Part shown: positions 30,734 through 40,301 of the stretch, piece by piece
Layout: each line of letters begins with the position of its first letter
Position numbering within the stretch: position 1 is the first letter of the stretch
Assembly: GCA_029288315.1 (NCBI GenBank)
Contig: JARIHL010000014.1
Location: 1 to 44,868, forward strand
Length of the DNA: 44,868 nt
Origin: Candidatus Saccharimonadota bacterium
GTDB taxonomy: Bacteria; Patescibacteriota; Saccharimonadia; Saccharimonadales; EFPC-124
Direction of reading: 5' to 3'
Translations under genes and position numbers: made by a program
The notes under the pieces: model-generated
The model's database searches: none
Seen by the model: only the letters and a program-made list of their open reading frames with translations
Told to the model about the DNA's origin: nothing

Positions 30734-32080
30734 ATGACAAACAAGCAGCGATTAGTACTTTTTATTTGCATTTTAGCATCGTTTGTTGCCTTTCTTGATG
30801 GATCGGTTGTAGGGGTCGCACTTCCGTCTATTACTGATGAGTTGGGAGGTGGTTTAAGTACGCAGCAATGGATTGTTGATGCATATTTAATCACATTAGG
30901 CTCTTTAATGCTGGTTGCTGGTTCTGTTTCGGATTTATTCGGTCGCAAAAAAGTTTTAATAGCAGGACTTATAGGTTTTGCACTGGCATCTGTTCTGTGT
31001 GCCATTGCCCCATCCGGCATATTTCTCATTATTGCTCGAGGGATTCAAGGAATTGCTGGTGCATTACTTGTTCCCAGTTCACTAGCACTTATCATTTCAA
31101 ACTTTTCGGATAGCGCCCAGGGTAAAGCTATTGGCACCTGGACAGCATGGACTGGCATAGCATTCGTAGTCGGGCCTTTATTGGGAGGTCTTTTGGTGGA
31201 TATGTTTTCGTGGCGACTTGTGTTTGCTATAAACCTCTTCCCTATTGCCTTAACTCTTTGGTTAATGAGATCGCTTCCACAGCCTAAGCAGATTCAGAAG
31301 AACACATCTATTGATTATGTAGGTGCCATACTCTGTACTATAGGAGTGGGCGGGCCTGTCTACGCCTTAATTGAGCAGGCACATTATGGTTGGGCGAATC
31401 CATTGATTTATATACCATTCCTTTTAGGGATAGCCGCATTATTGTTATTTGTTCGCTATGAAAAACATATCTCTAATCCAATGATCCCTCTCATCCTTTT
31501 TAAGACACGAAATTTTAATGTTGGCAATATTGCAACAATTGCTATTTATGCCGGGCTTTCAATAGCTACCTTTTTGATTACTATATTTGTCCAGCAAGTT
31601 GGCGGTTACTCGGCAATTCAGGCAGGTATGGCCTTGTTACCTGTCACTATTATCATGTTCATTCTCTCGCCCCTATTTGGAGCTCTTGCTGGTAAATACG
31701 GCCCAAGGCTTTTTATGGTGATTGGCCCCATAATTGCTGGGATCGGCTTTTTATGCATGCTCACCGTTAACGAGTTGGTCGCATATTGGCTGCAATTACT
31801 GCCAGGTATAGTATTATTTGGCCTGGGGCTTTCAATAACTGTTGCACCTTTAACTACAGCTATACTCGGTTCCATTAACAAGTATCAGGCCGGAATAGCC
31901 TCTGCAATTAATAACGCCATCTCACGAGTCGCTGGCCTTGTAGCGATTGCGAGCGTTGGAGTTGTTACTGGCACAACAGTTACGTTAGCGGGTTTTCATC
32001 GAGCCATGATACTTACAGCAGTATTACTCCTCTTTGGTGGCATCATCTCAGCCATCGGCATTAGGAATGTAAAAAGCTGA
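30734..32080 (+). CDS. MFS transporter, DHA2 (EmrB/QacA-like) family
   Basis: FLDGSVVGVALPSITDELG; GRKKVLIAGLIGFALAS; about 14 hydrophobic segments. Confidence 0.88.
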   Translation: MTNKQRLVLFICILASFVAFLDGSVVGVALPSITDELGGGLSTQQWIVDAYLITLGSLMLVAGSVSDLFGRKKVLIAGLIGFALASVLCAIAPSGIFLIIARGIQGIAGALLVPSSLALIISNFSDSAQGKAIGTWTAWTGIAFVVGPLLGGLLVDMFSWRLVFAINLFPIALTLWLMRSLPQPKQIQKNTSIDYVGAILCTIGVGGPVYALIEQAHYGWANPLIYIPFLLGIAALLLFVRYEKHISNPMIPLILFKTRNFNVGNIATIAIYAGLSIATFLITIFVQQVGGYSAIQAGMALLPVTIIMFILSPLFGALAGKYGPRLFMVIGPIIAGIGFLCMLTVNELVAYWLQLLPGIVLFGLGLSITVAPLTTAILGSINKYQAGIASAINNAISRVAGLVAIASVGVVTGTTVTLAGFHRAMILTAVLLLFGGIISAIGIRNVKS

Positions 32081-32090
32081 GGAGCCGGTT

Positions 32091-33191
32091 TTATTGACGA
32101 TTCGTAGAGCTAACAGTTTCTGGAACGTTGATATACTCTTTAATCTTATTATTTTTTCGAAGCTCTTCAAGTTTTTGTGTAATGGTTTTATAGGAGACAA
32201 ATAGCTTAATGAAATGGATATTGCTTTCGCGTTTCTCCATGAGCTTGATAAGATAGAAGCCGTCCACCCCTTCGATCACATCTGAAACCTGATTCGGCTG
32301 TAATGCTTCAGCAACCTTGATCAACTCGTTTGGATCATCAGCATTTTTATCTACAAAACCGATATCACCACCTGATGCTTTACTTAACTGGTCTTCTGAG
32401 TGTTGCTTAGCCAGTTCACTGAAATCGCTTCCTTGTTGCACCGAGTTGAGTAATGACTGAATTTTTTGTCTGCCATCAATATCTACTTTGGCGACTATTT
32501 TTTTCCGTAGTAATTGTTTTTTTACTGATTCACGATAATCATCGAAAGACCAATCATAATAATCTTTAATAACTTGCCGATACACATCCTCGGTTACACC
32601 TAGACTGTTATTCTTAATTTCGCGTTCAATAAATTCTTCGAGCTCTTGTTTAGTAATTTGAACACTTTGTTCTTTGGCTAATTTCTGTATGTAAGCACTT
32701 TCAATAGCCTTATTGAGGGCAAGGCGTTTCTGGTAATCAAGCTGTCGCTTGCCATCATCTGAAGAGAAATTAACCGCCTCTTTAGTAGAAAGATAATGCA
32801 AAGCACTTCGTAGTTCTAACAGATAGTTGTTATATCGCACCATTTGTCCTTCTACTTCTGCGACTGGTACCGGTATAACTTCTGTTATACGATGGATAAA
32901 TTTACCCGTATTTTGTGCTCCGTACAATTGCCACGTAATAATACCCATTAAAGAAATGCCTAGAAGCAAAACTAATACAATTGTTATGGCCACAATACGA
33001 TGTTTTGGATACTGCAACGGATATTTAAACTTTCGGCCGCCAGCTAAAATGCGTTCACGATGCTCCGCGACAGTCTCATTAGTAATTCTTAACTGAGATC
33101 CAGTATTATTACCCTGAATAGCTGATTGTTTTTTTCGTTTCAACTTATTGAGTAGCTTCTTCATATCCACCAACGTCCTCATTGCTGCCAT
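32091..33191 (-). CDS. membrane-anchored parvulin-type (PpiC/SurA) peptidyl-prolyl isomerase
   Basis: DFSELAKQHSEDQLSKASGGDIGFV...DVIEGVDGFYLIKLMEKRE; N-terminal TM. Confidence 0.85.
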   Translation of the reverse strand: MAAMRTLVDMKKLLNKLKRKKQSAIQGNNTGSQLRITNETVAEHRERILAGGRKFKYPLQYPKHRIVAITIVLVLLLGISLMGIITWQLYGAQNTGKFIHRITEVIPVPVAEVEGQMVRYNNYLLELRSALHYLSTKEAVNFSSDDGKRQLDYQKRLALNKAIESAYIQKLAKEQSVQITKQELEEFIEREIKNNSLGVTEDVYRQVIKDYYDWSFDDYRESVKKQLLRKKIVAKVDIDGRQKIQSLLNSVQQGSDFSELAKQHSEDQLSKASGGDIGFVDKNADDPNELIKVAEALQPNQVSDVIEGVDGFYLIKLMEKRESNIHFIKLFVSYKTITQKLEELRKNNKIKEYINVPETVSSTNRQ

Positions 33192-33663
33192 ATTCTTTCA
33201 ACACCTTGAGAAGGTTATCAAAAATCTTTGATGGGTGGTGAATTTTATCGAGATACATATCACCAACATACGTTTGAACCACAATGTTCCCAAACCCGAA
33301 TGTAGCAGCAGAAAAACCAGGTACATTATAGCTAATATTTTGTATCTTCGATATACCTACGTCGATTACACTCCTGTTAAAAAAACCTTTTTGAGTTATT
33401 TGCCGCAGGCGTTGGTTGGTGACAATAAAAACACTAAAATACCAACCAATCCAATGATAAAAGAAAATTACAATACCAATCCCTAGGCCACCGAAAGCGA
33501 TAAATACATTATTAAAGTTCTCAGGCCACATAAAAACTGGTAGCGAAGCGATTAGAAACGGAATGAGAAGTGCATAAAAACCTTTGCGCATTGCTATCGG
33601 GTGTCTACGAAAAGTCAATAATACGCTTTCGTCATCATGTTGTCCCTCAAATTGCTCCGCCAT
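33145..33663 (-). CDS. bacterial PH-domain (YdbS/bPH2-like) membrane protein
   Basis: RRHPIAMRKGFYALLIPF; VTNQRLRQITQKGFFNRSVIDVGISKIQNISY. Confidence 0.75.
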   Translation of the reverse strand: MAEQFEGQHDDESVLLTFRRHPIAMRKGFYALLIPFLIASLPVFMWPENFNNVFIAFGGLGIGIVIFFYHWIGWYFSVFIVTNQRLRQITQKGFFNRSVIDVGISKIQNISYNVPGFSAATFGFGNIVVQTYVGDMYLDKIHHPSKIFDNLLKVLKEYGSNEDVGGYEEATQ

Positions 33664-33876
33664 AACCTCTACCTTGTCTCTTCAAGCTATTTAGTTGATT
33701 TTATTGTAGGCTATCCAGTTCAAAGAGACAATAAACCTCTTGCGTCTGCGAGGGAAAGTGATCTATAAGAAGTGTGAACGTAACGGTTATGTTTTAGAAG
33801 AACACTTGGCGCCAACCAAAATGTCGTGTAGGACGAAAACATTCCTACTTATTTTTAATCTTTAAAGGAAGTACAC

Positions 33877-34311
33877 ATGTTAAAACAATCTATCTTACTA
33901 GTGCTCTGCGCTGTTGTAGCCATTACTATACTTTTTCCCTCTTCTATCCTAGCTTGTCAGCCCCATGAAATTGCTGAGTTCAAAGGTACCACGGCCAAGT
34001 GTGTCGCGCAGTGTGCTCCAAATGAAGCATATGTGAGTATCGCTCCGGATGGTGCGCATCATTGTCTTGTCAGACAAAACGCAATTTATACTTGGTTGCT
34101 CTACCTCATTCGTTTTTTGTCAATTAGTGTTGGTATAGCCGTTGTTGGAGGCATTGTGTGGGGTGGTATCATTTACCTAACAGCACGAGATAATACCGCC
34201 CAAACACAAAAATCCATTCATATTATTGGTAATGCGATAGTTGGCTTACTGCTCTATTTGTTAATGTTTGCTATCTTGAATTTTCTTATTCCAGGAGGAA
34301 TTTTAGTATAA
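33877..34311 (+). CDS. VirB2/TrbC-pilin-like small membrane protein
   Basis: Signal peptide, Cys-containing linker, two C-terminal hydrophobic segments GGIVWGGIIYLTARDN...GNAIVGLLLYLLMFAILNFLIPGG; AAAGGAAG SD. Confidence 0.55.
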   Translation: MLKQSILLVLCAVVAITILFPSSILACQPHEIAEFKGTTAKCVAQCAPNEAYVSIAPDGAHHCLVRQNAIYTWLLYLIRFLSISVGIAVVGGIVWGGIIYLTARDNTAQTQKSIHIIGNAIVGLLLYLLMFAILNFLIPGGILV

Positions 34312-34391
34312 CAGGAGCCAGCCCAATGTAATATGAAGTATAAATTTATTTGATGCAAATAGCATGCATGTTGAACGAATGTTAAAGCTAT

Positions 34392-34862
34392 GACTATATC
34401 TGGTACCACCTACCTGATGTGTTACGTACAGAGTGCTACGAAGTTATTATACAAATTTCAAAAGCCTTTTTGGTGCCTAAAATTGGAAATCATCGTTCGT
34501 CATCAGATATAGCAATAGAATTTGTTAAGTATGACGCATCTAATCCTGAAGAAATGGCTAAGTACGACAAGGCAATTGTCGCCATTAAGGAAAAACACGT
34601 TCCTGTTGTTAATCAAGATATGTTCAAGCCGAGTGAAGTAATTCAAAAACTAAATGCACTTGGTCAAAATGTAAATACTCATTGGCACACAGAAATGTGG
34701 AGAAAATACAAAGTAAGACCTGACGGTAAAGCCAAGGATAAAGCTAACTGTAAAACTGATTATTGTACATTCGACAGGGCACACTCTGATTATCTATATA
34801 CACAGAGCTGGATTAACCTACTACTTGAAAAAGAGCTAAAAATAAAAAACACTAAGTCTTAA
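34392..34862 (+). pseudogene. hypothetical protein, probably N-terminally truncated
   Basis: Open frame extends upstream of the GTG at 34419 as SYDYIWYHLPDVLRTECYEVIIQ... to a stop without a credible start. Confidence 0.4.
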
Positions 34863-34865
34863 ATA

Positions 34866-35506
34866 TTAAGCTACGATTTTTTCATTGTTTCCGTTAATTA
34901 CAATAGCTTCGCCGTCACGCAATGTTTTGTAAGGTATGTCGTTTGACTTAAATACTCCACGCACTTTTCAATATCTTCGGATTCTGGGTGGTCTGACCTG
35001 TAATGTGGTGCTACAGCATAATTTAATATGCCAAGTCCATCCCAAATCACATCTTTTTCGTAGCCTTCTGCAATTTCATCTTTTGGATCAACAAGCTCTA
35101 TGCCCAGCAAGGAAGGTGCTAATATACAAACACCTGCGCTAAAACCGCCATAGGCAATCTTATCCTCCCGCAGTAGCCTAACAATTAAATTATCAAATCC
35201 ACTTTGCTTATACGCTTTCCTAAGCAGGAATACATTGCCGCCTCTTACCCAAATGTAGCCAAAGTCTTTTAAGACTACGTTCAGCTCAGTTGCTTTTCCA
35301 AAATAATCTCTTAAGTCCAGTTCTTCAGGTTGCAATCCTAAGGCAGTCAGACTTTCGACCTCTTGCTGTACTCGTTCACTTCGACTGTCGGCTGGCTTAG
35401 AGTCCTGTGCGTTGGCAATAATTGCCGTTCTCTTGTTGTCGCCAAGCAAAGGCAACATTTCTTCTGGCTTGTTACCTAGCCTGTATGAGGATAGATATAA
35501 TCTCAT
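34866..35506 (-). pseudogene. peptidase E (S51)-like protein with 3' frameshift
   Basis: YGGFSAGVCIL nucleophile motif; adjacent frame continues SNDIPYKTLRDGEAIVINGNNEKIVA*. Confidence 0.75.
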
Positions 35507-36150
35507 TTTTGCTTCTCACTTAATTCTTCGTAGGATTTCTTCAATTTCTTAATGATTTCTTTGTAGTCATGCTTATCCACATAGTCCCATGCAGCAATGT
35601 AGTCGGTGGCCTCATATTTTTTGTTTGCGGCAATGTCACGCTTTAGTCGTTCAGGTTGCTTGAGTAAATCAACATGAATTGCTTTATGCACTGCATGAAC
35701 TGGAATATGAACTACGGTGCCAAAAGTATGCTTCTTGCCAAAGAGCTTTTGCCATTCTTCGAGGAGCATGGTCTCGTGAGGAACGGTAGTGTTATCTGTC
35801 AGAAGTCGATGTATCAACTCATGCGTCAGCGTGTCTACAAAAACATCGGGCTCTTGCATAACACCGATAACCATTGGGTCACTAAAAGCACGGAACCACG
35901 GCGCAATATAAACGTCAATGATGTTTTGCCTAAATGATAACTCAAGAATTTCGGTCATACCAGTAAGTATTGTTTTCTCGATAGGTTGCCAAGCCTCTTG
36001 ATACTCAGCAACTCGTTTTTCCATCCATTTATCATCCGCAAGCACATCTCCCTTACTCGCCCATAGCTCATGCAGATGTTGTGAGGCATTTTCACGGAGT
36101 AGCCATGCATCCTTAATACGTATGACTGGCAAACTATTCTGCTTTTTCAT
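35503..36150 (-). CDS. HELIH-motif putative zinc metallopeptidase-like protein
   Basis: FVDTLTHELIHRLLTDN; 4-nt overlap with downstream gene. Confidence 0.6.
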   Translation of the reverse strand: MKKQNSLPVIRIKDAWLLRENASQHLHELWASKGDVLADDKWMEKRVAEYQEAWQPIEKTILTGMTEILELSFRQNIIDVYIAPWFRAFSDPMVIGVMQEPDVFVDTLTHELIHRLLTDNTTVPHETMLLEEWQKLFGKKHTFGTVVHIPVHAVHKAIHVDLLKQPERLKRDIAANKKYEATDYIAAWDYVDKHDYKEIIKKLKKSYEELSEKQK

Positions 36151-36697
36151 CCTTGCTTCCTTTCACGACATTCTGCCATTCCAGCCCGTCATCGTCAGTG
36201 TATGGTTCCCCGAACTTAGTAAAGCCGAGTGATTGCAGTAAGCCACTTGCGCCGTTATTTTTGGTCAGGTGTCTTGAGTAAATAGATTCAAAGCCCCGAC
36301 TTTCTAGGTGCTCTGTTACTTTGCTGGTTGCAGCAAACCCGATACCCTTACCACGTACATCGGGATCACCAATCATGATGTGAATGGCAGGGGCTGGCAC
36401 ATTACCCACTTGCTCAAGGTCTACCCATACAGAACCAACGACCTTACCTTGACATTCAATCATCCAATTAAGCTGGTCTTGTCTCTCAATGAAATCTCTG
36501 ACACGTTCACGTTCATACTCAATGGTTGTGGGCTTATTGTCTTTATCAGCTACACCCATAGAAGTAAGGGTTGCCCTACCTAACTCGCCCTCAAGCCATT
36601 GAACGCCAAGAGCTGCGTCTCTTTCAATATCGGGCTCTATAAGGGTTACGTCGGGATTATTCGTTTGTAGGTTTTCTGTTGCGCTCATGTCACTCAT
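36134..36697 (-). CDS. GNAT family acetyltransferase
   Basis: IHIMIGDPDVRGKGIGFAATSKVTEHL; KNNGASGLLQSLGF. Confidence 0.8.
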   Translation of the reverse strand: MSDMSATENLQTNNPDVTLIEPDIERDAALGVQWLEGELGRATLTSMGVADKDNKPTTIEYERERVRDFIERQDQLNWMIECQGKVVGSVWVDLEQVGNVPAPAIHIMIGDPDVRGKGIGFAATSKVTEHLESRGFESIYSRHLTKNNGASGLLQSLGFTKFGEPYTDDDGLEWQNVVKGSKDEKAE

Positions 36698-36706
36698 TTT
36701 ATCATC

Positions 36707-38713
36707 TTAATCTCTCTGGTCTTGGCCTAATAGCCTAGCCCTCATTTCTTGAAAACGTTTCTGGTCATCTTTCTGCCTTTGCTCAATGTGCGTTTGGCCA
36801 TTTCCATGTATTGTCTTTGCTTCAACTTTGCCACCAATTACATTTATGACAGGTATTACTATCGGTGCACGTCCAGTATTTTCGTACAGGAAATGTGAGA
36901 TGAAATCCTTAACCTCGACCTTAAACCGATCCATATCAACTCGCTTGTAACGTTGCTGAACGGCACGTCGTAACTCAGCACGAAACTTACTCATAAGTTC
37001 CTCGTTATCTTTCATGGCAATAAAACCACGACTGATAATATCTGGGCTTGTTAGTAATTGACCTGATTTTTTATCTACCGTAAGCACGGTGGTTAGTATG
37101 CCTTCCTCGCTTAACATTAAGCGGTCTTTAACAACCAAGCCACTGACTACGCTACCATTCTGGTCAACTAGTAGACTGCCGTGTGGAACTTGTCCACCGT
37201 ATTCTACAGAGTTGTTTGTAAAGTAAAAGCTATCGCCATTCTCTGGCAATAGAACATTTTTGCGTGGTATGCCTTCTTCAATTCCCAATTCTGCGTGATA
37301 TGTGCGGCGTAGCGTACCTGCGTGAACGGGTATGAAGAACTTTGGCTTGATGAAGCGTATCATCTCACGCAATTCATCACGCTTAGCATGGCCAGAAACG
37401 TGCAGCGGTCCACAGCCGTCAAGCTCGTGTGTTGGGTGACGAAATAGTCGCACACCTTTTTTACTGAGCCGATTACTAATTTGGTCGTAGCGTACCTCGT
37501 TACCCGGAATAGGTGACGAGCTAATCACAACCGTATCGCCTTCATCAAGGTTGATATACTTATGCTGCCCCTCACTCATACGCTGCAGGGCAGCGTTTGG
37601 CTCACCCTGTCCACCCGTACACATAATCAGCAACTGATTGGCTGGGATATTCGCAGCTTGGCTGATAGACACTATTGTACCTTTAGGCACTTTTAGTAAA
37701 CCCTGTCTTACGGCAATTTCAGCGTAACTGAGCATACCTCGTCCATCTAACACCACCTTACGACCAGCAGCCACAGCAGCATTTATTATCATCTGTGTTC
37801 GGTTCATATTACTCGAAAAAGCAGCTACAAATATGCGGCCTTCAGCCTTACCGATAATATCGTGGAAACTTTGTTGCAATGTGCTTTCTGTCGGCACACG
37901 CCCCTCTATATCGACGTAACTACTCTCACTAAGTAGAAGTAGCACACCCTGATTACCAAGTTCTTCTAAACGTTTTATATCTGTAGGCTTACGATCCAGT
38001 GGTTCAGGGTCAAGCCTAAAGTCGCCAGTCGCAATGATTTTACCAACAGTCGTTTCAATACAGATAGCAGTTGCATCGGGGATTGAGTGCGTTACCCGAA
38101 TAAACTCCACGAAGAATTTACCTATCTTTAGTCGTTCGTGAGCGTCAGCATCAACTATTACAAAATCAGGATTAAACTCTATTTTGCTGTCTACCAGCTC
38201 ATCTTGAAATGTTTTCTCAATTACGCCAATTGTGTAGCGTGAACCGTAGATTGGAGCTGGATATTTTGGCACCGTATGACGCAATCCACCCATGTGGTCT
38301 AAGTGGCCGTGAGTAATAACGTAGGCTTTAATCTTGTGCTTTATGTTTTCCAAGTACGCCGTATCATTCACGGTATAATTTACGCCTGGCAAATCAACGC
38401 CAAGATTATTACCACAATCTAAAACCATGGCTTCATTTTGATACTCAATAACCGCCATATTCTTTTCGCCAACGTCTTCTAAGCCACCGAGAAAGGTGAC
38501 TCTGAGCTTATCAAAAGCATCAGTAACGACATTTGCTCGTTTGTGCGACTTCTGACTAGCATCGGCATATTGGCTTACAACTTTATTGGCGTCATCTTGA
38601 TTGCGTCTTTGCGCTCTAATTGCAGCTCCACGCGTTTTAGCAGAGCCACTACTTAATTTACGGCCATTACTATGACCAGTAGAATTTCTATTCATTCTTA
38701 TTTCCTTATTCAT
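36707..38713 (-). CDS. rnj: ribonuclease J
   Basis: LGGLEDVGEKNMAVIEY; THGHLDHMGGL; PVHAGTLRRTYHAELG. Confidence 0.93.
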   Translation of the reverse strand: MNKEIRMNRNSTGHSNGRKLSSGSAKTRGAAIRAQRRNQDDANKVVSQYADASQKSHKRANVVTDAFDKLRVTFLGGLEDVGEKNMAVIEYQNEAMVLDCGNNLGVDLPGVNYTVNDTAYLENIKHKIKAYVITHGHLDHMGGLRHTVPKYPAPIYGSRYTIGVIEKTFQDELVDSKIEFNPDFVIVDADAHERLKIGKFFVEFIRVTHSIPDATAICIETTVGKIIATGDFRLDPEPLDRKPTDIKRLEELGNQGVLLLLSESSYVDIEGRVPTESTLQQSFHDIIGKAEGRIFVAAFSSNMNRTQMIINAAVAAGRKVVLDGRGMLSYAEIAVRQGLLKVPKGTIVSISQAANIPANQLLIMCTGGQGEPNAALQRMSEGQHKYINLDEGDTVVISSSPIPGNEVRYDQISNRLSKKGVRLFRHPTHELDGCGPLHVSGHAKRDELREMIRFIKPKFFIPVHAGTLRRTYHAELGIEEGIPRKNVLLPENGDSFYFTNNSVEYGGQVPHGSLLVDQNGSVVSGLVVKDRLMLSEEGILTTVLTVDKKSGQLLTSPDIISRGFIAMKDNEELMSKFRAELRRAVQQRYKRVDMDRFKVEVKDFISHFLYENTGRAPIVIPVINVIGGKVEAKTIHGNGQTHIEQRQKDDQKRFQEMRARLLGQDQRD

Positions 38714-38889
38714 TTTTTACTAAATTACTATTTGATTTCGCTGCTTTGAAAGAGAGCTTGAGCAGCAGATTATAAAGAGATTCGTCTACGGGTTATTTGG
38801 TATAAAGTGAGGCTTCTAAAGAGAGTGGCAGAAGCGGTTTTATTAAGAGAATTACTTAATTATGCCTATAATAGCAATAAATTACATAC

Positions 38890-39650
38890 TTGTCAAGTAC
38901 TTTTGTCAATAATTCGTGCTCAACAGATATAAACACCTTATTCTTTGGCATGAAAAACTTCCTCATCTTTATTGAAGGAAGCGTTCTTACGAGCTCTAAT
39001 GCCATCAGTGCGGTTACTCGATTACCTTTGACGGTCCCCAAGCATAATGGCAGAACATACAGTAAATGCACCGAGTACGGTGGCAAACACGGTGCTGTAT
39101 GGATCGACGAAGAACTACTGATTAACCAGATAAGAAAATTACTCAAGTCAATCCAGCTACCCAAGAAACTTATTCTTGACTTGGTTTCTGGAATAGAAAA
39201 GAACCACGCTAATGAGCAGGAACGCTATACAGACACTATTAAGCGTTTACAGAAAGAGTTCGATGAGCTAGACGCAGAACTCGTGGATTTATTCAAAGAC
39301 CGCAAGCAATTCAAATCCCGCCACGAATTGTTCGAGCGTATGGTTAAAGACATTGGAAACAAAAGAAGATTATGGATGACATCAAAGACCACAGTGCCGG
39401 GGACAAGGCATTTGTTATTGGTGCCAGCTATCTACTCAATGTCTGTAGTCGTGCGGTTGAACTATTTGACGCTGAGAGTACGAAAGTAGAGCAAAAACGC
39501 TACCTAATTGACTTCATACTTTCGAACGTAACTTTAGACAGTGAAAAACTACAATTCAATCTGAAAGAACCGTTTGAAGCGGTCATTGCATTATCAAAAA
39601 CTGGGAAATGGTACCCCGGGAGGGATTCGAACCCCCGACACCCTCCTTAG
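38890..39650 (+). pseudogene. decayed large serine recombinase (zinc-ribbon/coiled-coil C-terminus), frameshifted
   Basis: CHQCGYSITFDG (frame 3) / GRTYSKCTEYGGKHGAVWIDEELLINQIRKLLKSIQLPKK / ESTKVEQKRYLIDFILSNVTLDSEKLQFNLKEPFEAVIA in successive frames. Confidence 0.75.
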
Positions 39651-39685
39651 GACGGAGATGCTCTATCCAGCTGAGCTACCGAGGC
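39609..39685 (-). tRNA. tRNA-Arg(CCT)
   Basis: GCCTCGG...CCGGGGT-A-CCA; anticodon loop GTCCTAA. Confidence 0.92.
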
Positions 39686-39740
39686 ATGAACCTAGTATAA
39701 CAAGCATACTAATGGCGTGCTTGTTATACGCAGGTTTTAT

Positions 39741-40271
39741 CTATTGTTCTCTTTTTTGTGGAACACGCCCTCGTACGATTTCTTGATGAGGCGTTCTATA
39801 ACTATAAATACTTCCTTCATCAAACCAAAGATCTAACTCTTGTTTGGCTTCTTCTTTATTTGCCGAGGCATGAATCAAATTTGGCAATGTACGACCAGCT
39901 TCAACGGCGTGCGTACGCGAGACATGGGTAAAATCGCCTCTTATGGTACCGGGTAAGGATTCTTTAGGATCAGTTGGACCAACCATTTTACGAACATGTT
40001 CAATAGCGTCTATACCCTCTAACACAATTGCTATTACCGGAGAGTCGGTCATGGTAGCGAGTGTAACATCATAAATTTGTTGGCCACGTCGCGATATAAG
40101 TGTACCGATTTCCTCATAATGTTTATGGAAATGCTTGTCGTCAGGGGCGACCATCTTTAAGCCACTGATCTTTAAACCTGCCCGTTCAAACCTACTAATA
40201 ATTTCACCAATAATACCGCGCTGTACGGCATCAGGCTTTAAGACAACAAGCGTCTGTTCAACGTGATCCAT
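39741..40271 (-). CDS. ndk: nucleoside diphosphate kinase
   Basis: EQTLVVLKPDAVQRGIIGEIISRFERAGLKI; RGDFTHVSRTHAVEAG-like region. Confidence 0.92.
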   Translation of the reverse strand: MDHVEQTLVVLKPDAVQRGIIGEIISRFERAGLKISGLKMVAPDDKHFHKHYEEIGTLISRRGQQIYDVTLATMTDSPVIAIVLEGIDAIEHVRKMVGPTDPKESLPGTIRGDFTHVSRTHAVEAGRTLPNLIHASANKEEAKQELDLWFDEGSIYSYRTPHQEIVRGRVPQKREQ

Positions 40272-40301
40272 GCAAAACTCCTTAGATTTACTTGTTTGGC
40301 A

